Shown here: positions 1 to 9,870 of the stretch, piece by piece | How positions within the stretch are numbered: the first letter of the stretch is position 1 | How the letters are laid out: each line of letters starts with the position of its first letter | Assembly: GCA_029251085.1 (NCBI GenBank) | Contig: JAQXDZ010000022.1 | Location: 23,522-87,521, forward strand | Length of the DNA: 64,000 bases | From: Mariniblastus sp. | Lineage (GTDB): Bacteria; Planctomycetota; Planctomycetia; Pirellulales; Pirellulaceae | Direction of reading: 5' to 3' | Position numbers and translations under genes: made by a program | The notes under the pieces: model-generated | Database searches by the model: none | Told to the model about the DNA's origin: nothing | What the model saw: the letters and a program-made list of their open reading frames with translations, nothing else

Positions 1-384
1 CGCAGTTGAACCACAATGACCGCCGATGATTTCCATGACGCGGCAATAGTTGAAATGCGACATTCCCGAGCCGCCGTAATTTTTGTCGATTGTCATGCCA
101 AGGACGCCGATATTCCCAAGTCCTTTGATGACGCCGTCTCGGATTTGTGCGTCCCGATCAATCTGAGCAGGGTCGATGTACTGCTCGCAGAAACTTTTTG
201 TTTTCGCAACCATGGAATCACCAGCGGCTTGTGCGTTGGCTGGGAGTTCCGGGTAGGGCATCATGGATTCTGTGCGAAAGCGGCCGAAGTATAAATCTTT
301 TACGAAGCCTTCTTTCTCAGGGCCTTCAAAAAAAAGCGAGTTGGCCTGATCAATTTGTTTCTTTTGTATATCCGACAGAGACAT
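1..384 (-). CDS. Acyl-CoA dehydrogenase, N-terminal part (cut by window edge)
   Basis: This is the first 128 codons of a flavin-dependent acyl-CoA dehydrogenase, which would introduce the alpha-beta double bond in acyl-CoA beta-oxidation or branched-chain catabolism. The frame starts at the ATG at 384-382 (MSLSDIQKKQ) and runs open to base 1, so the C-terminal FAD-binding and catalytic parts lie outside the window. Visible family features are the N-terminal helical domain and the segment GMTIDKNYGGSGMSHFNY, which matches the YGGxG region common to the family. The divergent neighbour is a thiolase, which fits a fatty acid or amino acid degradation context. The substrate cannot be told from this fragment. 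Family assignment is secure; the exact specificity is not. Confidence 0.85.
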   Translation of the reverse strand, partial: MSLSDIQKKQIDQANSLFFEGPEKEGFVKDLYFGRFRTESMMPYPELPANAQAAGDSMVAKTKSFCEQYIDPAQIDRDAQIRDGVIKGLGNIGVLGMTIDKNYGGSGMSHFNYCRVMEIIGGHCGSTA

Positions 385-898
385 AAATATGACTTTCATC
401 CAAGGAAAACTGAGCCAACACGTCTGAATAAGACGGGCTCGAAGAGCGTCTTCGATTATCGGGATAAAAGCCCGAAAAGCAACGTGTTCGCTTGCGATTC
501 TAATCGCGTCCTGCGTGGCTATTGTTAATTTTTACCGGTTAACCCCGCCACTTGGCTGCCAATTTGCAACATATGGTTCGTTTTAAATCGAGACGTTCAA
601 GAGGACTTAATTTGAATTTAGAGTTTGCGATTTTGAGATTTGTCCCATTTGGCGTTGTCGAGTTGATTGAAAATCCACGTTCTGGACAGCTTGGATTAAT
701 GGCTGGCATCGGTTCTCCCAACACTGGCATTTGAGATAGCAACGTTCTGCCGGAATTTAAACCGATTAGCGCAATTCGCTCATTGCTGCTGGTTGAACCG
801 TCAACCCATTGTGAGAAAGAATTTGGTTGGGCAATTGGTATAAACGTTGATTTTCCTTAACATGGTCGGCGTTGCTCGTTTCTTCAAGGATAAAATCT
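385..898. other. Intergenic region between divergent acyl-CoA dehydrogenase and thiolase genes
   Basis: About 510 bases without a convincing gene. Two short overlapping antisense frames around 540-740 have no recognisable domain, no good ribosome binding site and mutually exclusive support, so neither is called. A short hairpin (5-bp stem TCGGG/CCCGA, 459-475) is present but has no T-run. The region must hold the promoters of both divergent genes; I could not pick out hexamers with confidence. Confidence 0.4.
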
Positions 899-2071
899 AT
901 GTCTGACGCTTACCTCATTTCTGGAGTTCGCACTCCAATCGGTTCCTTTCTTGGTGGGTTTGCAAGCCTCACTGCGACTGATCTTGGTGGTGTTGCTATT
1001 GAAAATGCGATCGCACAGTCTGGCCTCGCGAATGATCAAATCGACGAAGTGATTATGGGAAATGTGATCGGTGCGGGCGTTGGACAGGCACCGGCTCGTC
1101 AGGCAGCGCTCAAAGCAGGGCTTCCACCGACGATTGCTGCAGTCACCATTAACAAAGTTTGCGGCTCGGGTCTCAAGTCAGTGATGATTGCTAGTCAAGC
1201 GATTCGTTGTGGTGACGCCTCGGCGATTGTTGCGGGTGGAATGGAGAATATGTCGGCGGCACCGCACTTGGCCAAGGGGCTAAGAGGCGGTGTTAAACTT
1301 GGAGACACAACCTTGGTGGATGCGATGGTGTCGGATGGTTTAACTTGTTCTTTTGAATCATGCCACATGGGAATGCATGCCGAACATATCGCGGAGAAAT
1401 TTGGAGCGAGCCGTTCAGATCAGGATCAATTTGCCTTGCTCAGTCAGCAGCGTGCTGGTCGCGCGATGGAAGAGGGAGTGTTTCAAGATGAGATTGTTCC
1501 GGTGACAGTCAAGAACCGGAGAGGAGATGTCACGGTAGACGTAGATGAAGGGCCTCGGCCGGATACAACTTTGGAAAAATTGGCGAGCCTGAGAACAGTT
1601 TTTGATCGAGAAGGAACCGTCACTGCTGGCAATGCATCAACCCTCTCTGATGGCGCCGCTGCCGTCGTGGTTGTGGATGAGGCGACCGCGGAAACAGCGG
1701 AATGGAAATTTAAAATTCTCGGTAGTTTTACATCGGGAACCGAACCCAAAGATCTGTTCATTGCTCCTGTCGAGGCGATCAGGGGGGCATTAGCTAAAGC
1801 GAATTTGACGTTGGAGGAAGTTGATTTATTTGAAATCAACGAAGCGTTTGCAAGTCAGATGGTTGCCTGCCTGAAAGAACTTGGGCTTGATAATGAGCGA
1901 GTCAATATTTATGGCGGTGGGATTTCACTGGGGCATCCAATTGGTGCCAGTGGAACGCGTGTCCTGGTGACTTTAATGCACGCCCTCAAAAGGACTGGCA
2001 AGAAACGAGGTGTTGCCAGTCTCTGTTTGGGAGGTGGAAACGCCGTAGCGATGGTGATTGAAGCCTGTTAA
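899..2071 (+). CDS. Acetyl-CoA C-acetyltransferase (thiolase)
   Basis: This 390-residue thiolase catalyses thiolytic cleavage, or the reverse condensation, of acetoacetyl-CoA or 3-ketoacyl-CoA. All three catalytic elements of the family are visible: the nucleophilic Cys88 in NKVCGSGLKS, His346 in GHPIGASGTR, and Cys376 in SLCLGGGNA. Length is normal for the family. The start at the ATG at 899 is preferred over an upstream TTG at 872 because AAGGA lies at 886-890, 8 bases upstream. The neighbouring acyl-CoA dehydrogenase and PrpD-like gene suggest carbon catabolism rather than polyhydroxybutyrate synthesis, since no PhaB or PhaC is adjacent. Biosynthetic and degradative thiolases cannot be separated from sequence alone here. 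Confidence 0.93.
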   Translation: MSDAYLISGVRTPIGSFLGGFASLTATDLGGVAIENAIAQSGLANDQIDEVIMGNVIGAGVGQAPARQAALKAGLPPTIAAVTINKVCGSGLKSVMIASQAIRCGDASAIVAGGMENMSAAPHLAKGLRGGVKLGDTTLVDAMVSDGLTCSFESCHMGMHAEHIAEKFGASRSDQDQFALLSQQRAGRAMEEGVFQDEIVPVTVKNRRGDVTVDVDEGPRPDTTLEKLASLRTVFDREGTVTAGNASTLSDGAAAVVVVDEATAETAEWKFKILGSFTSGTEPKDLFIAPVEAIRGALAKANLTLEEVDLFEINEAFASQMVACLKELGLDNERVNIYGGGISLGHPIGASGTRVLVTLMHALKRTGKKRGVASLCLGGGNAVAMVIEAC

Positions 2072-2158
2072 TTGGATTGAGTCTGTTGCCCAATAAACTA
2101 CGGTGTGTTTGTTTGACCGTCGTTTGCGATCGATTATTTTTGTTTATGAAAGACGACT

Positions 2159-3586
2159 ATGGATTCGCTGTTTACCGACATTGCCAGTTATGTTCACGAA
2201 GGCGAAATCGCAAGTGAGCTTGCCTACGAGACAGCTCAGTTTTGCTTGATGGACAGCCTCGGTTGTGGCTTTTTGGCACTGGCTTATCCGGAGTGCAGGA
2301 AGATGCTCGGTCCGGTCGTGCCAGGTGCGAGTATGCCCGGCGGTTGTCGGGTTCCCGGGACTCCACTCGAGCTGGATCCAGTCAAAGCAGCCTTTGATAT
2401 TGGAACCATCGTTCGTTGGTTAGACTTTAATGATACCTGGTTGGCCGCTGAGTGGGGGCATCCCTCAGATAATCTTGGTGCAATCCTTGCTGTCGCTGAT
2501 TACCAAAGTCGAGTTAAAGGTGAGTCGGTGTCCGTAAAGGATGTGTTGACCGCGATGATTAAAGCACATGAGATTCAGGGGATTTTGGCACTTGATAATT
2601 CCTTTAATCGAGTCGGTCTTGATCACGTACTTTTGGTTCGTGTCGCGAGTACCGCAGTGGCCAGTAAAATGTTGGGTGCGAGTTACGATCAGACCGTAAA
2701 TGCTATTTCGCACGCTTGGATTGACGGTGGTGCGTTGCGAACCTATCGCCATGCACCTAATACGGGTTCGCGGAAAAGCTGGGCGGCTGGAGATGCGACG
2801 AGTCGAGCGGTCAGGCTGGCCCTGATTTCGCTGTCAGGTGAAATGGGATATGCCACCGCGCTTTCGGCTCCGAAGTGGGGCTTTCAAGACGTTCTGTTTG
2901 GTGGGCAACCGATTACGTTGGCGAAGCCGCTGGAATCTTATGTGATGGATAATATTCTATTCAAGATTTCCTTCCCCGCGGAATTTCACGCTCAAACTGC
3001 CGTAGAGTGTGCCATCACGTTGCATCCTGAAGTGAGTGGGCGGCTCGGAGAGATCGATCGTGTTGAGATGGAGACCCAAGAACCGGGCGTGCGAATCATT
3101 GATAAATCAGGTCCCCTGAATAATTTTGCGGATCGGGATCATTGCTTGCAGTACATGGCAGCGATTGGTTTGATTTTTGGTGAACTGAATGCCAACCATT
3201 ACTCAGACGAAGTTTCCAGTGACCCGCGGATTGATGCACTGCGAGATAAGATGGTGGTGCGGGAAAATGAGTCCTTCACAAAGGACTATTACGATTTGGA
3301 TAAGCGAGCGATTGGCAACAGCATTCAAGTCTTTTTCAACGACGGAACATCGACTGAACGAATTGAAGTTCAATACCCGATTGGGCATCGCAATCGACGT
3401 GCGGAAGGGATACCGGTTTTGCAAACGAAATTTGCAAACAGTTTGAAAGGTGTCTTTGGAGAAGAGCAACAAGCGGCAATCCTTGGAAGTTTCCAAAACT
3501 CTGATTTGCTAGAGTCGATTCAAGTCAAGGATTTTTTGGATCTGTTCGTGAAGAACACGGATGGGCTTGAGACTGCCCTAGCTTAA
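2159..3586 (+). CDS. prpD: MmgE/PrpD family protein, likely 2-methylcitrate dehydratase
   Basis: This 475-residue protein belongs to the MmgE/PrpD family and is close to the bacterial PrpD length of about 480. PrpD dehydrates 2-methylcitrate to 2-methyl-cis-aconitate in the methylcitrate cycle, which oxidises propionyl-CoA. Characteristic stretches include RWLDFNDTW (residues about 85-93), [32 protein letters not shown] in the middle and [10 protein letters not shown]. The start is the ATG at 2159. It follows the thiolase with an 87-base gap and may be co-transcribed. PrpB and PrpC are not in the window, so the pathway cannot be completed here; other MmgE/PrpD members act on different substrates such as itaconate-type acids. 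Confidence 0.85.
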   Translation: MDSLFTDIASYVHEGEIASELAYETAQFCLMDSLGCGFLALAYPECRKMLGPVVPGASMPGGCRVPGTPLELDPVKAAFDIGTIVRWLDFNDTWLAAEWGHPSDNLGAILAVADYQSRVKGESVSVKDVLTAMIKAHEIQGILALDNSFNRVGLDHVLLVRVASTAVASKMLGASYDQTVNAISHAWIDGGALRTYRHAPNTGSRKSWAAGDATSRAVRLALISLSGEMGYATALSAPKWGFQDVLFGGQPITLAKPLESYVMDNILFKISFPAEFHAQTAVECAITLHPEVSGRLGEIDRVEMETQEPGVRIIDKSGPLNNFADRDHCLQYMAAIGLIFGELNANHYSDEVSSDPRIDALRDKMVVRENESFTKDYYDLDKRAIGNSIQVFFNDGTSTERIEVQYPIGHRNRRAEGIPVLQTKFANSLKGVFGEEQQAAILGSFQNSDLLESIQVKDFLDLFVKNTDGLETALA

Positions 3587-3707
3587 AGTTGTTGTGAGTT
3601 TGTCTGCCGTCGAGAGGTCTTGTGCCGGACGGGCTTGGCTAATGACAGTCACGAATTTTTTGCCTATAATTTTGGCTCTATGTAGCCATTTACTATGCGA
3701 TGAATTC

Positions 3708-4976
3708 ATGACTCAATCTACGAAGTTTTCGACAACGCGTTCTGATATTTCCGGCCATGCTGTAACGCAGTTGGCCGAACAATTTGGGACACCTTGCTAT
3801 TTTTACGATGCTCAGACGATTCGCGATCGGATTGAGCAATTACGGCAATTCGACGTTATTCGCTTTGCTCAAAAGGCGAATTCGAATTTGGCTGTTTTGG
3901 ATCTAGTCCGAAGAAATGGCGTTGTTGTGGATGCCGTCAGTTCCGGAGAGGTGTTTCGCGCGAGGAAAGCGGGGTTCGACTATACGGGAACACCTAGTCC
4001 AATCGTTTACACGGCTGATATTTTCGACCGGGAAGCACTCGATTTAGTTGTCGAAAACAAACTTCATGTGAATGTTGGCTCGCCCGATATGATTCAGCAG
4101 TTCGGAGAGCGGGTTCCTGGTGGGGAGATTACCCTGCGCATCAATCCAGGATTCGGTCATGGGCATAGCGCAAAGACAAATACGGGGGGAGATTCGTCGA
4201 AGCATGGCATCTGGCATGAGGAGCTAGATGAATGCTTGCGGTTGGCTGCAAAACATCAGGTCACGGTGACCGGTTTGCACATGCACATTGGTTCGGGAAC
4301 TGATTTTGAGCATCTTTCTCAGGTTTGCGAGGCGATGAGAACGACTGCGTTGCAGGTTGGATCAACAATCAAGGTGATTAGTGCCGGCGGGGGATTGCCG
4401 ACGCCCTATCGCGATTCTGATGTCGGACTCGACGTGGATCGTTATTATCAGTTGTGGGACAAGACTCGGAAGGAACTGGAATCGGAATTTGGCCACGCGA
4501 TTAGTTTGGAAATTGAGCCGGGGCGATTTTTGGTTGCTGAAAGTGGTTTTTTGTTAACAGAGATTAGGGCGGTCAAGAAAATGGGGAAGAACTTGTTCTA
4601 CCTCGTCGACGCTGGATTTAACAATCTTGCGAGGCCAATTCTGTATGGCGCCTATCACCCAATGTCGATTGCGTTTGCCGGCGACGGCAGTGAAGCATCT
4701 CAACCGGTAATTGTTGGTGGACCGCTGTGTGAATCGGGTGATATATTCACGCAAGAAGAGGGCGGCTTTGTTTGCTCTCGAGATTTACCAGTTGCGTCGG
4801 TCGGCGATTATCTGGTCATTGAGTGTGCCGGTGCTTACGGTTACGTCATGAGTTCGAACTACAACAGTAAACCATTTGCTGCGGAGGTACTTTTGGACGG
4901 TGATTCCGCTCACCTAATTCGCCGCCGGCAAACGCCTGAGGATCTTGTGCTGGGCGAGTCAATTCCAGCCAGTTAA
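3708..4976 (+). CDS. lysA: Diaminopimelate decarboxylase-like PLP enzyme (group III decarboxylase)
   Basis: This protein of 422 residues has the alanine racemase-like barrel plus C-terminal sheet domain of group III PLP decarboxylases. Lys56 in FAQKANSN is the expected PLP lysine. HMHIGSG, the glycine loop SAGGGLPTPY, EPGRFLVAESG and GGPLCESGD (the Cys-Glu-Ser substrate motif) are all present. LysA converts meso-diaminopimelate to lysine in the last step of lysine biosynthesis. An in-frame upstream start at 3594 would add 38 poorly conserved residues; the ATG at 3708 fits the family N-terminus better. Related carboxynorspermidine or D-ornithine/lysine decarboxylases share this fold, so the substrate is inferred. 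Confidence 0.87.
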   Translation: MTQSTKFSTTRSDISGHAVTQLAEQFGTPCYFYDAQTIRDRIEQLRQFDVIRFAQKANSNLAVLDLVRRNGVVVDAVSSGEVFRARKAGFDYTGTPSPIVYTADIFDREALDLVVENKLHVNVGSPDMIQQFGERVPGGEITLRINPGFGHGHSAKTNTGGDSSKHGIWHEELDECLRLAAKHQVTVTGLHMHIGSGTDFEHLSQVCEAMRTTALQVGSTIKVISAGGGLPTPYRDSDVGLDVDRYYQLWDKTRKELESEFGHAISLEIEPGRFLVAESGFLLTEIRAVKKMGKNLFYLVDAGFNNLARPILYGAYHPMSIAFAGDGSEASQPVIVGGPLCESGDIFTQEEGGFVCSRDLPVASVGDYLVIECAGAYGYVMSSNYNSKPFAAEVLLDGDSAHLIRRRQTPEDLVLGESIPAS

Positions 4977-5081
4977 ACAAAGCCAAACAGGATGGAATTC
5001 AGGATGAAATTAGGTTGGCAATTAAATTGAGTCGGACAGAGCGGATCAATCGCGATTTTATCTGTTCTGAAAACTGCAGGC

Positions 5082-5966
5082 CTACTCGGTTTCGGTTTTG
5101 ACTTGCCTGATGGCAGTTAAGAATTTTTTGCAACTGTCCATCCGCTTGTTCACATCCGGTTCAAGGCACTTGTGAATGGCTTTGGCCAGTTTTTGATTCA
5201 GGTCAGGTCGATGTTCTAGAATAGGTGTGACCTCGGATGTGTCGTGTGCCAAAGCGGCTTGCCCAGTGGTGTCAGTCGAACGCCAGGGATGTTCAAAGGT
5301 CAAGAATCTGTAGACAGTAACACCAAACGAAAACACGTCAAGTTTCTGGTTGGTTTCTCGTCGGCGAACGATTTCGGGTGCCATGTACTGCGGTGTGCCT
5401 GTTCGGTTGCCAGGCATCTTGTAGGGGCGTTCGTTGGGGACGGTGAGTCCAAAGTCGATGAGCTTGAGCCACGTGAAATCTTTATAGCAAATAAAGTTTC
5501 TGGGACAGACGTCGCGGTGGATGAACCCCTGGTCATGAACGGCCTGGATCGAATCAGCCATCTCGCGGATTAGCTTCATCCGATCGGGGAAGAGGCTGGC
5601 GTCTCGTTTTCGGATCGAAATGTCGAGCCCGGGACCATTGATGTACTCCATCAGAATGTACTGCTCACCCTTGGTCGTGGTACCGTATTCGTACGTTTCA
5701 ACGATATGAGGATGGTGAATTTGGAGCGCGATTTCACCTTCGTTAGGCTTGTTTAGCCCTTTAAAACGTGAGTTGAAGTAGGCGGTTTTTTCATCGTCCA
5801 GGAATTTGATACCAAATAACTTGTTCGTACCGATCTCTTGGGCAACGTGAAACTTGGACATGGTTCCGGTGAACGCATGTCGGTCGAGTCGGAATCGGGC
5901 AGAAACGTCCAGCCGTTCTTTGTTGGCTTTCCCTTTACCGCCCAGTAGTTTGTCAAAAATACCCAT
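5082..5966 (-). CDS. Serine/threonine protein kinase with atypical catalytic loop
   Basis: This 294-residue cytosolic kinase consists almost entirely of the catalytic domain. Visible elements are the ATP-binding Lys54 in FGIKF, the catalytic loop HRDVCPRNF with Asp152 and Asn157, the metal-binding DFG (171-173) and the APE motif in QYMAPEI. Two things are unusual. The loop lysine of the usual HRDLKPxN is Cys154, and the glycine-rich loop is poorly preserved (AFTGTMSKFH). There is no transmembrane segment or sensor domain, unlike many planctomycete kinases. It is followed on the same strand side by accD 70 bases upstream, but no functional link is evident. Kinase fold is secure; activity is uncertain. 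Confidence 0.88.
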   Translation of the reverse strand: MGIFDKLLGGKGKANKERLDVSARFRLDRHAFTGTMSKFHVAQEIGTNKLFGIKFLDDEKTAYFNSRFKGLNKPNEGEIALQIHHPHIVETYEYGTTTKGEQYILMEYINGPGLDISIRKRDASLFPDRMKLIREMADSIQAVHDQGFIHRDVCPRNFICYKDFTWLKLIDFGLTVPNERPYKMPGNRTGTPQYMAPEIVRRRETNQKLDVFSFGVTVYRFLTFEHPWRSTDTTGQAALAHDTSEVTPILEHRPDLNQKLAKAIHKCLEPDVNKRMDSCKKFLTAIRQVKTETE

Positions 5967-6036
5967 AAGCTGCGGTCAAGAAAGTTATCGGAGGTTGCTG
6001 GTGTTAATGCTGGAACACGAAAACGAGAGGCTGTCT

Positions 6037-6876
6037 CTATTTTCCACAATAGTCGATTGTTCTAGCGATTTCGGTTTTCAATTTTGCACGGTTGACAATT
6101 CGATCTACAAATCCGTGCTCGAGAAGAAATTCACTGGTTTGAAATCCTTCTGGCAATTCAATGCGAATGGTTGCTTTAATTGTGCGCGGTCCGGCAAAAC
6201 CAATTAAGGCTTTCGGTTCTGCAAAAACAACGTCTCCAAGCGATGCGAACGAAGCAGCGACACCACCCATGGTTGGGTTGGTGAGAACGGAAATAAATAG
6301 ACCGCCCTGTTGATCGTAACGAGCCAGCGCGGCGGAGACTTTCGCCATTTGCATCAGCGAGAGGATTCCTTCGTGCATTCTCGCTCCACCGCCAGATCCG
6401 CTGATAATGATCAAGGGCAGATTTTGTTCAGTCGCTCGCTCGACAAGTCGAGTGAGGCGTTCGCCGACGACAGATCCCATGCTACCCATGATGAACTGTG
6501 AGTCGGTAATTCCAATCGCAACACGTCGTGCCCGAATCATCCCGCATCCGGTGATCGCGGCATCGGAGAGTCCAGTTTTCTTTCGCTCCGCCGCGAGGCG
6601 ATCTGTGTAGGCTCGCGAGTCTTTGAATTCCAAGGGATCGCCGGCAAGTAAATTACCATCCCATTCCTCAAAGGTTCCATCGTCGAGCACTTGAGCAATT
6701 CGCTGGTGAGCCGACACATACATGTGGTGGTCACAAGAGGGGCAGACACGCAGTCGTTTCTCTGCCTCTTTGTTAAATATAGGTGATTTGCATCCGGGGC
6801 ACTGGATCCAAGTACCTTCGGGAATGTTTCGTTTTTTTCGTCCAGTCACAATGGTCTTCATTTGAGACATCGTCAT
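6037..6876 (-). CDS. accD: Acetyl-CoA carboxylase carboxyltransferase subunit beta
   Basis: AccD forms, with AccA, the carboxyltransferase that moves carboxyl from biotin to acetyl-CoA, giving malonyl-CoA for fatty acid synthesis. The 279-residue protein has the N-terminal zinc ribbon with Cys26, Cys29, Cys45 and Cys48 (CPGC and CPSC), followed by the crotonase-like carboxyltransferase domain with [12 protein letters not shown] and [12 protein letters not shown]. Length and domain order are normal. Several in-frame ATGs crowd the start (MTMSQMK), so the exact N-terminus could be a few residues shorter. No accA or folC neighbour is present. Identification is firm. Confidence 0.96.
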   Translation of the reverse strand: MTMSQMKTIVTGRKKRNIPEGTWIQCPGCKSPIFNKEAEKRLRVCPSCDHHMYVSAHQRIAQVLDDGTFEEWDGNLLAGDPLEFKDSRAYTDRLAAERKKTGLSDAAITGCGMIRARRVAIGITDSQFIMGSMGSVVGERLTRLVERATEQNLPLIIISGSGGGARMHEGILSLMQMAKVSAALARYDQQGGLFISVLTNPTMGGVAASFASLGDVVFAEPKALIGFAGPRTIKATIRIELPEGFQTSEFLLEHGFVDRIVNRAKLKTEIARTIDYCGK

Positions 6877-7113
6877 ATCCGTTATTGCAGCGGCTCTTCA
6901 ATAGGCCGGTGTAAACTTGTTAGTTATCCTATTGTCGCATAAATGCTGGTTTATGTTCAACAGCTTATTTCATGATTCTTTAGGCCTGCTGAGAGGATTC
7001 CTTTGATTATTTAGTGGGAATTGCTGGTTTTAGCGCTGAAATCGATTCCTGAGGAGCAACTTTTCTTAAATTACCGCGCGGCTTTTCCAGTAATCGAATC
7101 CCCTTTAAAACTA

Positions 7114-7133
7114 GGGCCATTGAGAAATGGCCC
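7114..7133 (+). promoter_or_regulatory. Perfect hairpin with GAGA tetraloop in leader of decarboxylase gene
   Basis: An 8-bp perfect stem GGGCCATT/AATGGCCC is closed by the GNRA-type loop GAGA and ends 30 bases before the ATG at 7164. No T-run follows, so it does not look like an intrinsic terminator on the plus strand. It would fold in the 5' leader if transcription starts upstream. A regulatory role is inferred only from shape and position. Confidence 0.4.
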
Positions 7134-7163
7134 GATCAGGTAAATGTTGCGAACCAACCGACT

Positions 7164-8609
7164 ATGAAATTTCCAGAAGAAGTCTTTTCATCCCAACGCT
7201 TTCGAGAGCAAGGCGCCGCCGTTATTGAGCTCATTGCAAACTGCATGGAGGAATCGATATCGGGGAAGCCAAACAAGGTCATCGAGATGACTGACCCCAA
7301 GAGCGCGATGCGCGAGGTACAACAGTGGTTCGATCGATGTACGGTCGATGATTCCAAAGACGTGTCCAAGTTATTTGCAGATATTTATCAGCGAACAATA
7401 CGTCTTCATCACCCGGGCTATCTTGGGCACCAAATCAGTCCACCCCTACCCGATGCTGCATTGGCTTCTTTGTTCAGTGATTTTTTAAATAACGGCATGG
7501 GCGTTTTTGAAATGGGGATTGCCGGGACGGCGATTGAGCGTTTTGTGGTGAAATCACTTGCAAAAAAAATGGGCTTCCCCGAATCAGCGGATGGATTCCT
7601 GACGTCGGGGGGAACCCTTGGTAATTTGACGGCGTTGCTGGCGGCGCGTCGCGCTAAAGCGGTTGGTGACGTTTGGGAATCTGGGGTGCACCGAAAGACC
7701 GCTCTACTGGTGTCGGCTCAAGCCCATTACTGTGTCGACCGATCCGCGCGTGTCATGGGATGGGGGGCGGAAGGCGTGGTTAAGGTTCCGGTGAAACAGG
7801 ATTTCACAATGGATGTTGAGCAGTTGGAATTAACGCTGCAAACGGCGAGAGCTGAAGGGTTGGAAGTGATCGCGGTGGTTGGCAGTGCGTGTTCGACTGC
7901 AACTGGGACCTTTGACGACTTGGAGGGGATTGGAGCATTCTGTCGACAACATGGACTCTGGTTTCACGTTGATGGAGCACACGGTGCGGCGAGTGTATAT
8001 TCAAAACAATATGCAGACAGGGTCAAAGGCCTACATTTGGCGGACAGTGTGGTGATGGATTTCCACAAACTGCTGATGACACCTGCATTAGCGACAGCAG
8101 TCGTCTTTAAAGAGGAGAAGTGGGCGGCGAAAAATTTTGCACAAAAGGCGGAATACCTGTGGGACGATGCAAATCATGTGGATGACTGGCACGACTTGGC
8201 CAAGCGAACATTTGAATGCACCAAGTCGATGATTGCTTTAAAAGTTTTCACCATTCTTGCGGTTCACGGCGAACGGGTCTTTGATGAGAATGTGACGACC
8301 CTTTATCGCTCCGCCAGTGAATTCGGGGGGATTCTAGAACGAGCTGAAGATTTTGAGTTGGCGACGCTCCCCCAGTCCAATATCGTCTGTTTTCGATTCA
8401 CACCCAAAGGCGAGCATGATCTGGATTTGCTGAATCGCAAGGTCCGCGAAGAGTTATTATCGACGGGCGAATTCTATATTGTTCAAACCACCCTTCGGGG
8501 GCAGGTCTGGCTGCGCACGACCATTGCCAATCCATTCACAAAAATCTCCCATTTTGAAAATCTAATCGACGAAATACGTCGCGTTGGGCACAGGGCGTTT
8601 GCAGATTGA
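7164..8609 (+). CDS. Pyridoxal-dependent amino acid decarboxylase (group II)
   Basis: This 481-residue cytosolic enzyme belongs to the group II decarboxylases (glutamate, aromatic amino acid, diaminobutyrate). Diagnostic features are LTSGGTLGNLTALLAAR near residues 145-160, the PLP-contacting HVDGAHGAA, and the Schiff-base Lys302 in DFHKLLMTP. Length matches the family. The product would be an amine, but the substrate cannot be assigned; aromatic amino acid and L-2,4-diaminobutyrate decarboxylases are the nearest types by overall look. It is transcribed alone, with a leader hairpin upstream and an M16 peptidase gene convergent 22 bases after its stop. It ends in TGA, showing that TGA is used as an ordinary stop here. 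Confidence 0.88.
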   Translation: MKFPEEVFSSQRFREQGAAVIELIANCMEESISGKPNKVIEMTDPKSAMREVQQWFDRCTVDDSKDVSKLFADIYQRTIRLHHPGYLGHQISPPLPDAALASLFSDFLNNGMGVFEMGIAGTAIERFVVKSLAKKMGFPESADGFLTSGGTLGNLTALLAARRAKAVGDVWESGVHRKTALLVSAQAHYCVDRSARVMGWGAEGVVKVPVKQDFTMDVEQLELTLQTARAEGLEVIAVVGSACSTATGTFDDLEGIGAFCRQHGLWFHVDGAHGAASVYSKQYADRVKGLHLADSVVMDFHKLLMTPALATAVVFKEEKWAAKNFAQKAEYLWDDANHVDDWHDLAKRTFECTKSMIALKVFTILAVHGERVFDENVTTLYRSASEFGGILERAEDFELATLPQSNIVCFRFTPKGEHDLDLLNRKVREELLSTGEFYIVQTTLRGQVWLRTTIANPFTKISHFENLIDEIRRVGHRAFAD

Positions 8610-8631
8610 TCAAGAAATGGTGATTGGCAGT

Positions 8632-9870
8632 CTAGTTCGGCGCAACTAAGTTTTCGCATGGACCCACAGTGACGGTCATGTTTTGGTCAAGCGGAAAGGC
8701 TGCGAGGGCTTCATGAATTTGATCGAGCGTGACCGATTCATAGATTGCCGCAATTTCAGCCACCGTTTTAAAGCTCTCTTCACTAAGCCATTGAGAACCA
8801 ATCGAAAACATTCGGCTATTGGTTCGTTCACTCGCTAAAACAATATGCGAGGCAATTTTTCGTTTAGCGAGGTTTAGTTCCTTTTGGGTGATTCCCTCGT
8901 TTCGAATGCTTTGCTGGAGCTTGGCTAGGCGACCGAGGTTCTCTTGAGCTTGCTCGGGGCTACAGCAAATGAACGTCATGACAGCCCCGCTTCCCTGGTA
9001 GTCGTACCCGCCCATGCCGGCTGATTCGGCCAGTCCTGAGTCGAGAAATTCCCAATAAAGTCGGCTGCCGCTATCGTCTCCAATGATGCTGCATAAGACG
9101 GCGGTTGCAAACCGGATTTCCTGTGCCGATGACGGGCCAGCCGCCATTTGCAAAATGTATTGCTGGTGAGAATTTGGTTTGTGCATTGACACAAACCCTG
9201 TTTGGTAATCAGCGGTCTTGGTTGATCGTTCAGGAGAGAATGGCGTCCATTGTCCGCAATGTTTATCCAGATCTTCGACAAGTTTATCGAAATCAATTTT
9301 TCCGGCACCCGCGAAACAGATATTGGAAGGACTGTATCTCTCTTTGAAGTAACTCATCATGCTCTCGGGCGTGAGGCCGGAGACGGAGTCGACCGTACCG
9401 AGTACTGACTGCCCAAGTGGATGCTTACCAAAAAACTCCGACATCATACGTTCGTAACCGCCATAGGGAGGTTGGTCATCGTACATTTTGATTTCTTCGA
9501 TAATGACCTGTTTTTCAGTCTCGAAGTCGTCGACGCGCAGTGATGGCCGCATAATGTCGCTTAATAGTTCTACAACCTGCCCCTGGAATTCCGGAAGAAC
9601 CGCGGCGTGATAAATTGTACTTTCTTCACCGGTACGGGCATTGCTCGCTGAGCCCATTTCGTCCAGTTCTAGATTCACTTGAGCCGCTGACCGGTTAGGC
9701 GTACCTTTAAAAACCATGTGCTCTAAAAAATGGCTGACGCCGCTGATTTCCGAGGTCTCATCCCTCGCGCCGGTTCTTACAAAAAAACCAAACGCTGAGG
9801 TGTAGGCCTGAGGATTGCATTCGGCGAGTATGTTCAGACCGTTCTTAAGCCTGTGTTGCCGATATTCCAT
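8632..9870 (-). CDS. M16 family zinc peptidase, catalytic subunit
   Basis: This 412-residue protein is an M16B (processing-peptidase-like) metallopeptidase. The inverted zinc motif HxxEH is intact at His47-Glu50-His51 (VSHFLEHMVFKG), and the third ligand lies in VIIEEIKMYDD near residue 125. The second half lacks the Arg/Tyr substrate-holding motif: the equivalent region reads GSRLYWEFLDSGLAESAG. The preferred start is the ATG at 9870 (MEYRQHRLKNG); a longer frame to 9960 would lie inside the upstream gene. It overlaps that upstream M16 gene by 26 bases, which suggests translational coupling and a 1:1 heterodimer. No signal peptide is visible. The substrate is unknown. Confidence 0.9.
   Translation of the reverse strand: MEYRQHRLKNGLNILAECNPQAYTSAFGFFVRTGARDETSEISGVSHFLEHMVFKGTPNRSAAQVNLELDEMGSASNARTGEESTIYHAAVLPEFQGQVVELLSDIMRPSLRVDDFETEKQVIIEEIKMYDDQPPYGGYERMMSEFFGKHPLGQSVLGTVDSVSGLTPESMMSYFKERYSPSNICFAGAGKIDFDKLVEDLDKHCGQWTPFSPERSTKTADYQTGFVSMHKPNSHQQYILQMAAGPSSAQEIRFATAVLCSIIGDDSGSRLYWEFLDSGLAESAGMGGYDYQGSGAVMTFICCSPEQAQENLGRLAKLQQSIRNEGITQKELNLAKRKIASHIVLASERTNSRMFSIGSQWLSEESFKTVAEIAAIYESVTLDQIHEALAAFPLDQNMTVTVGPCENLVAPN

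Noticed and set aside
539..742. Overlapping antisense short frames in the first long gap
   Set aside because: No recognisable domain, no clear ribosome binding site, and both strands are equally open.
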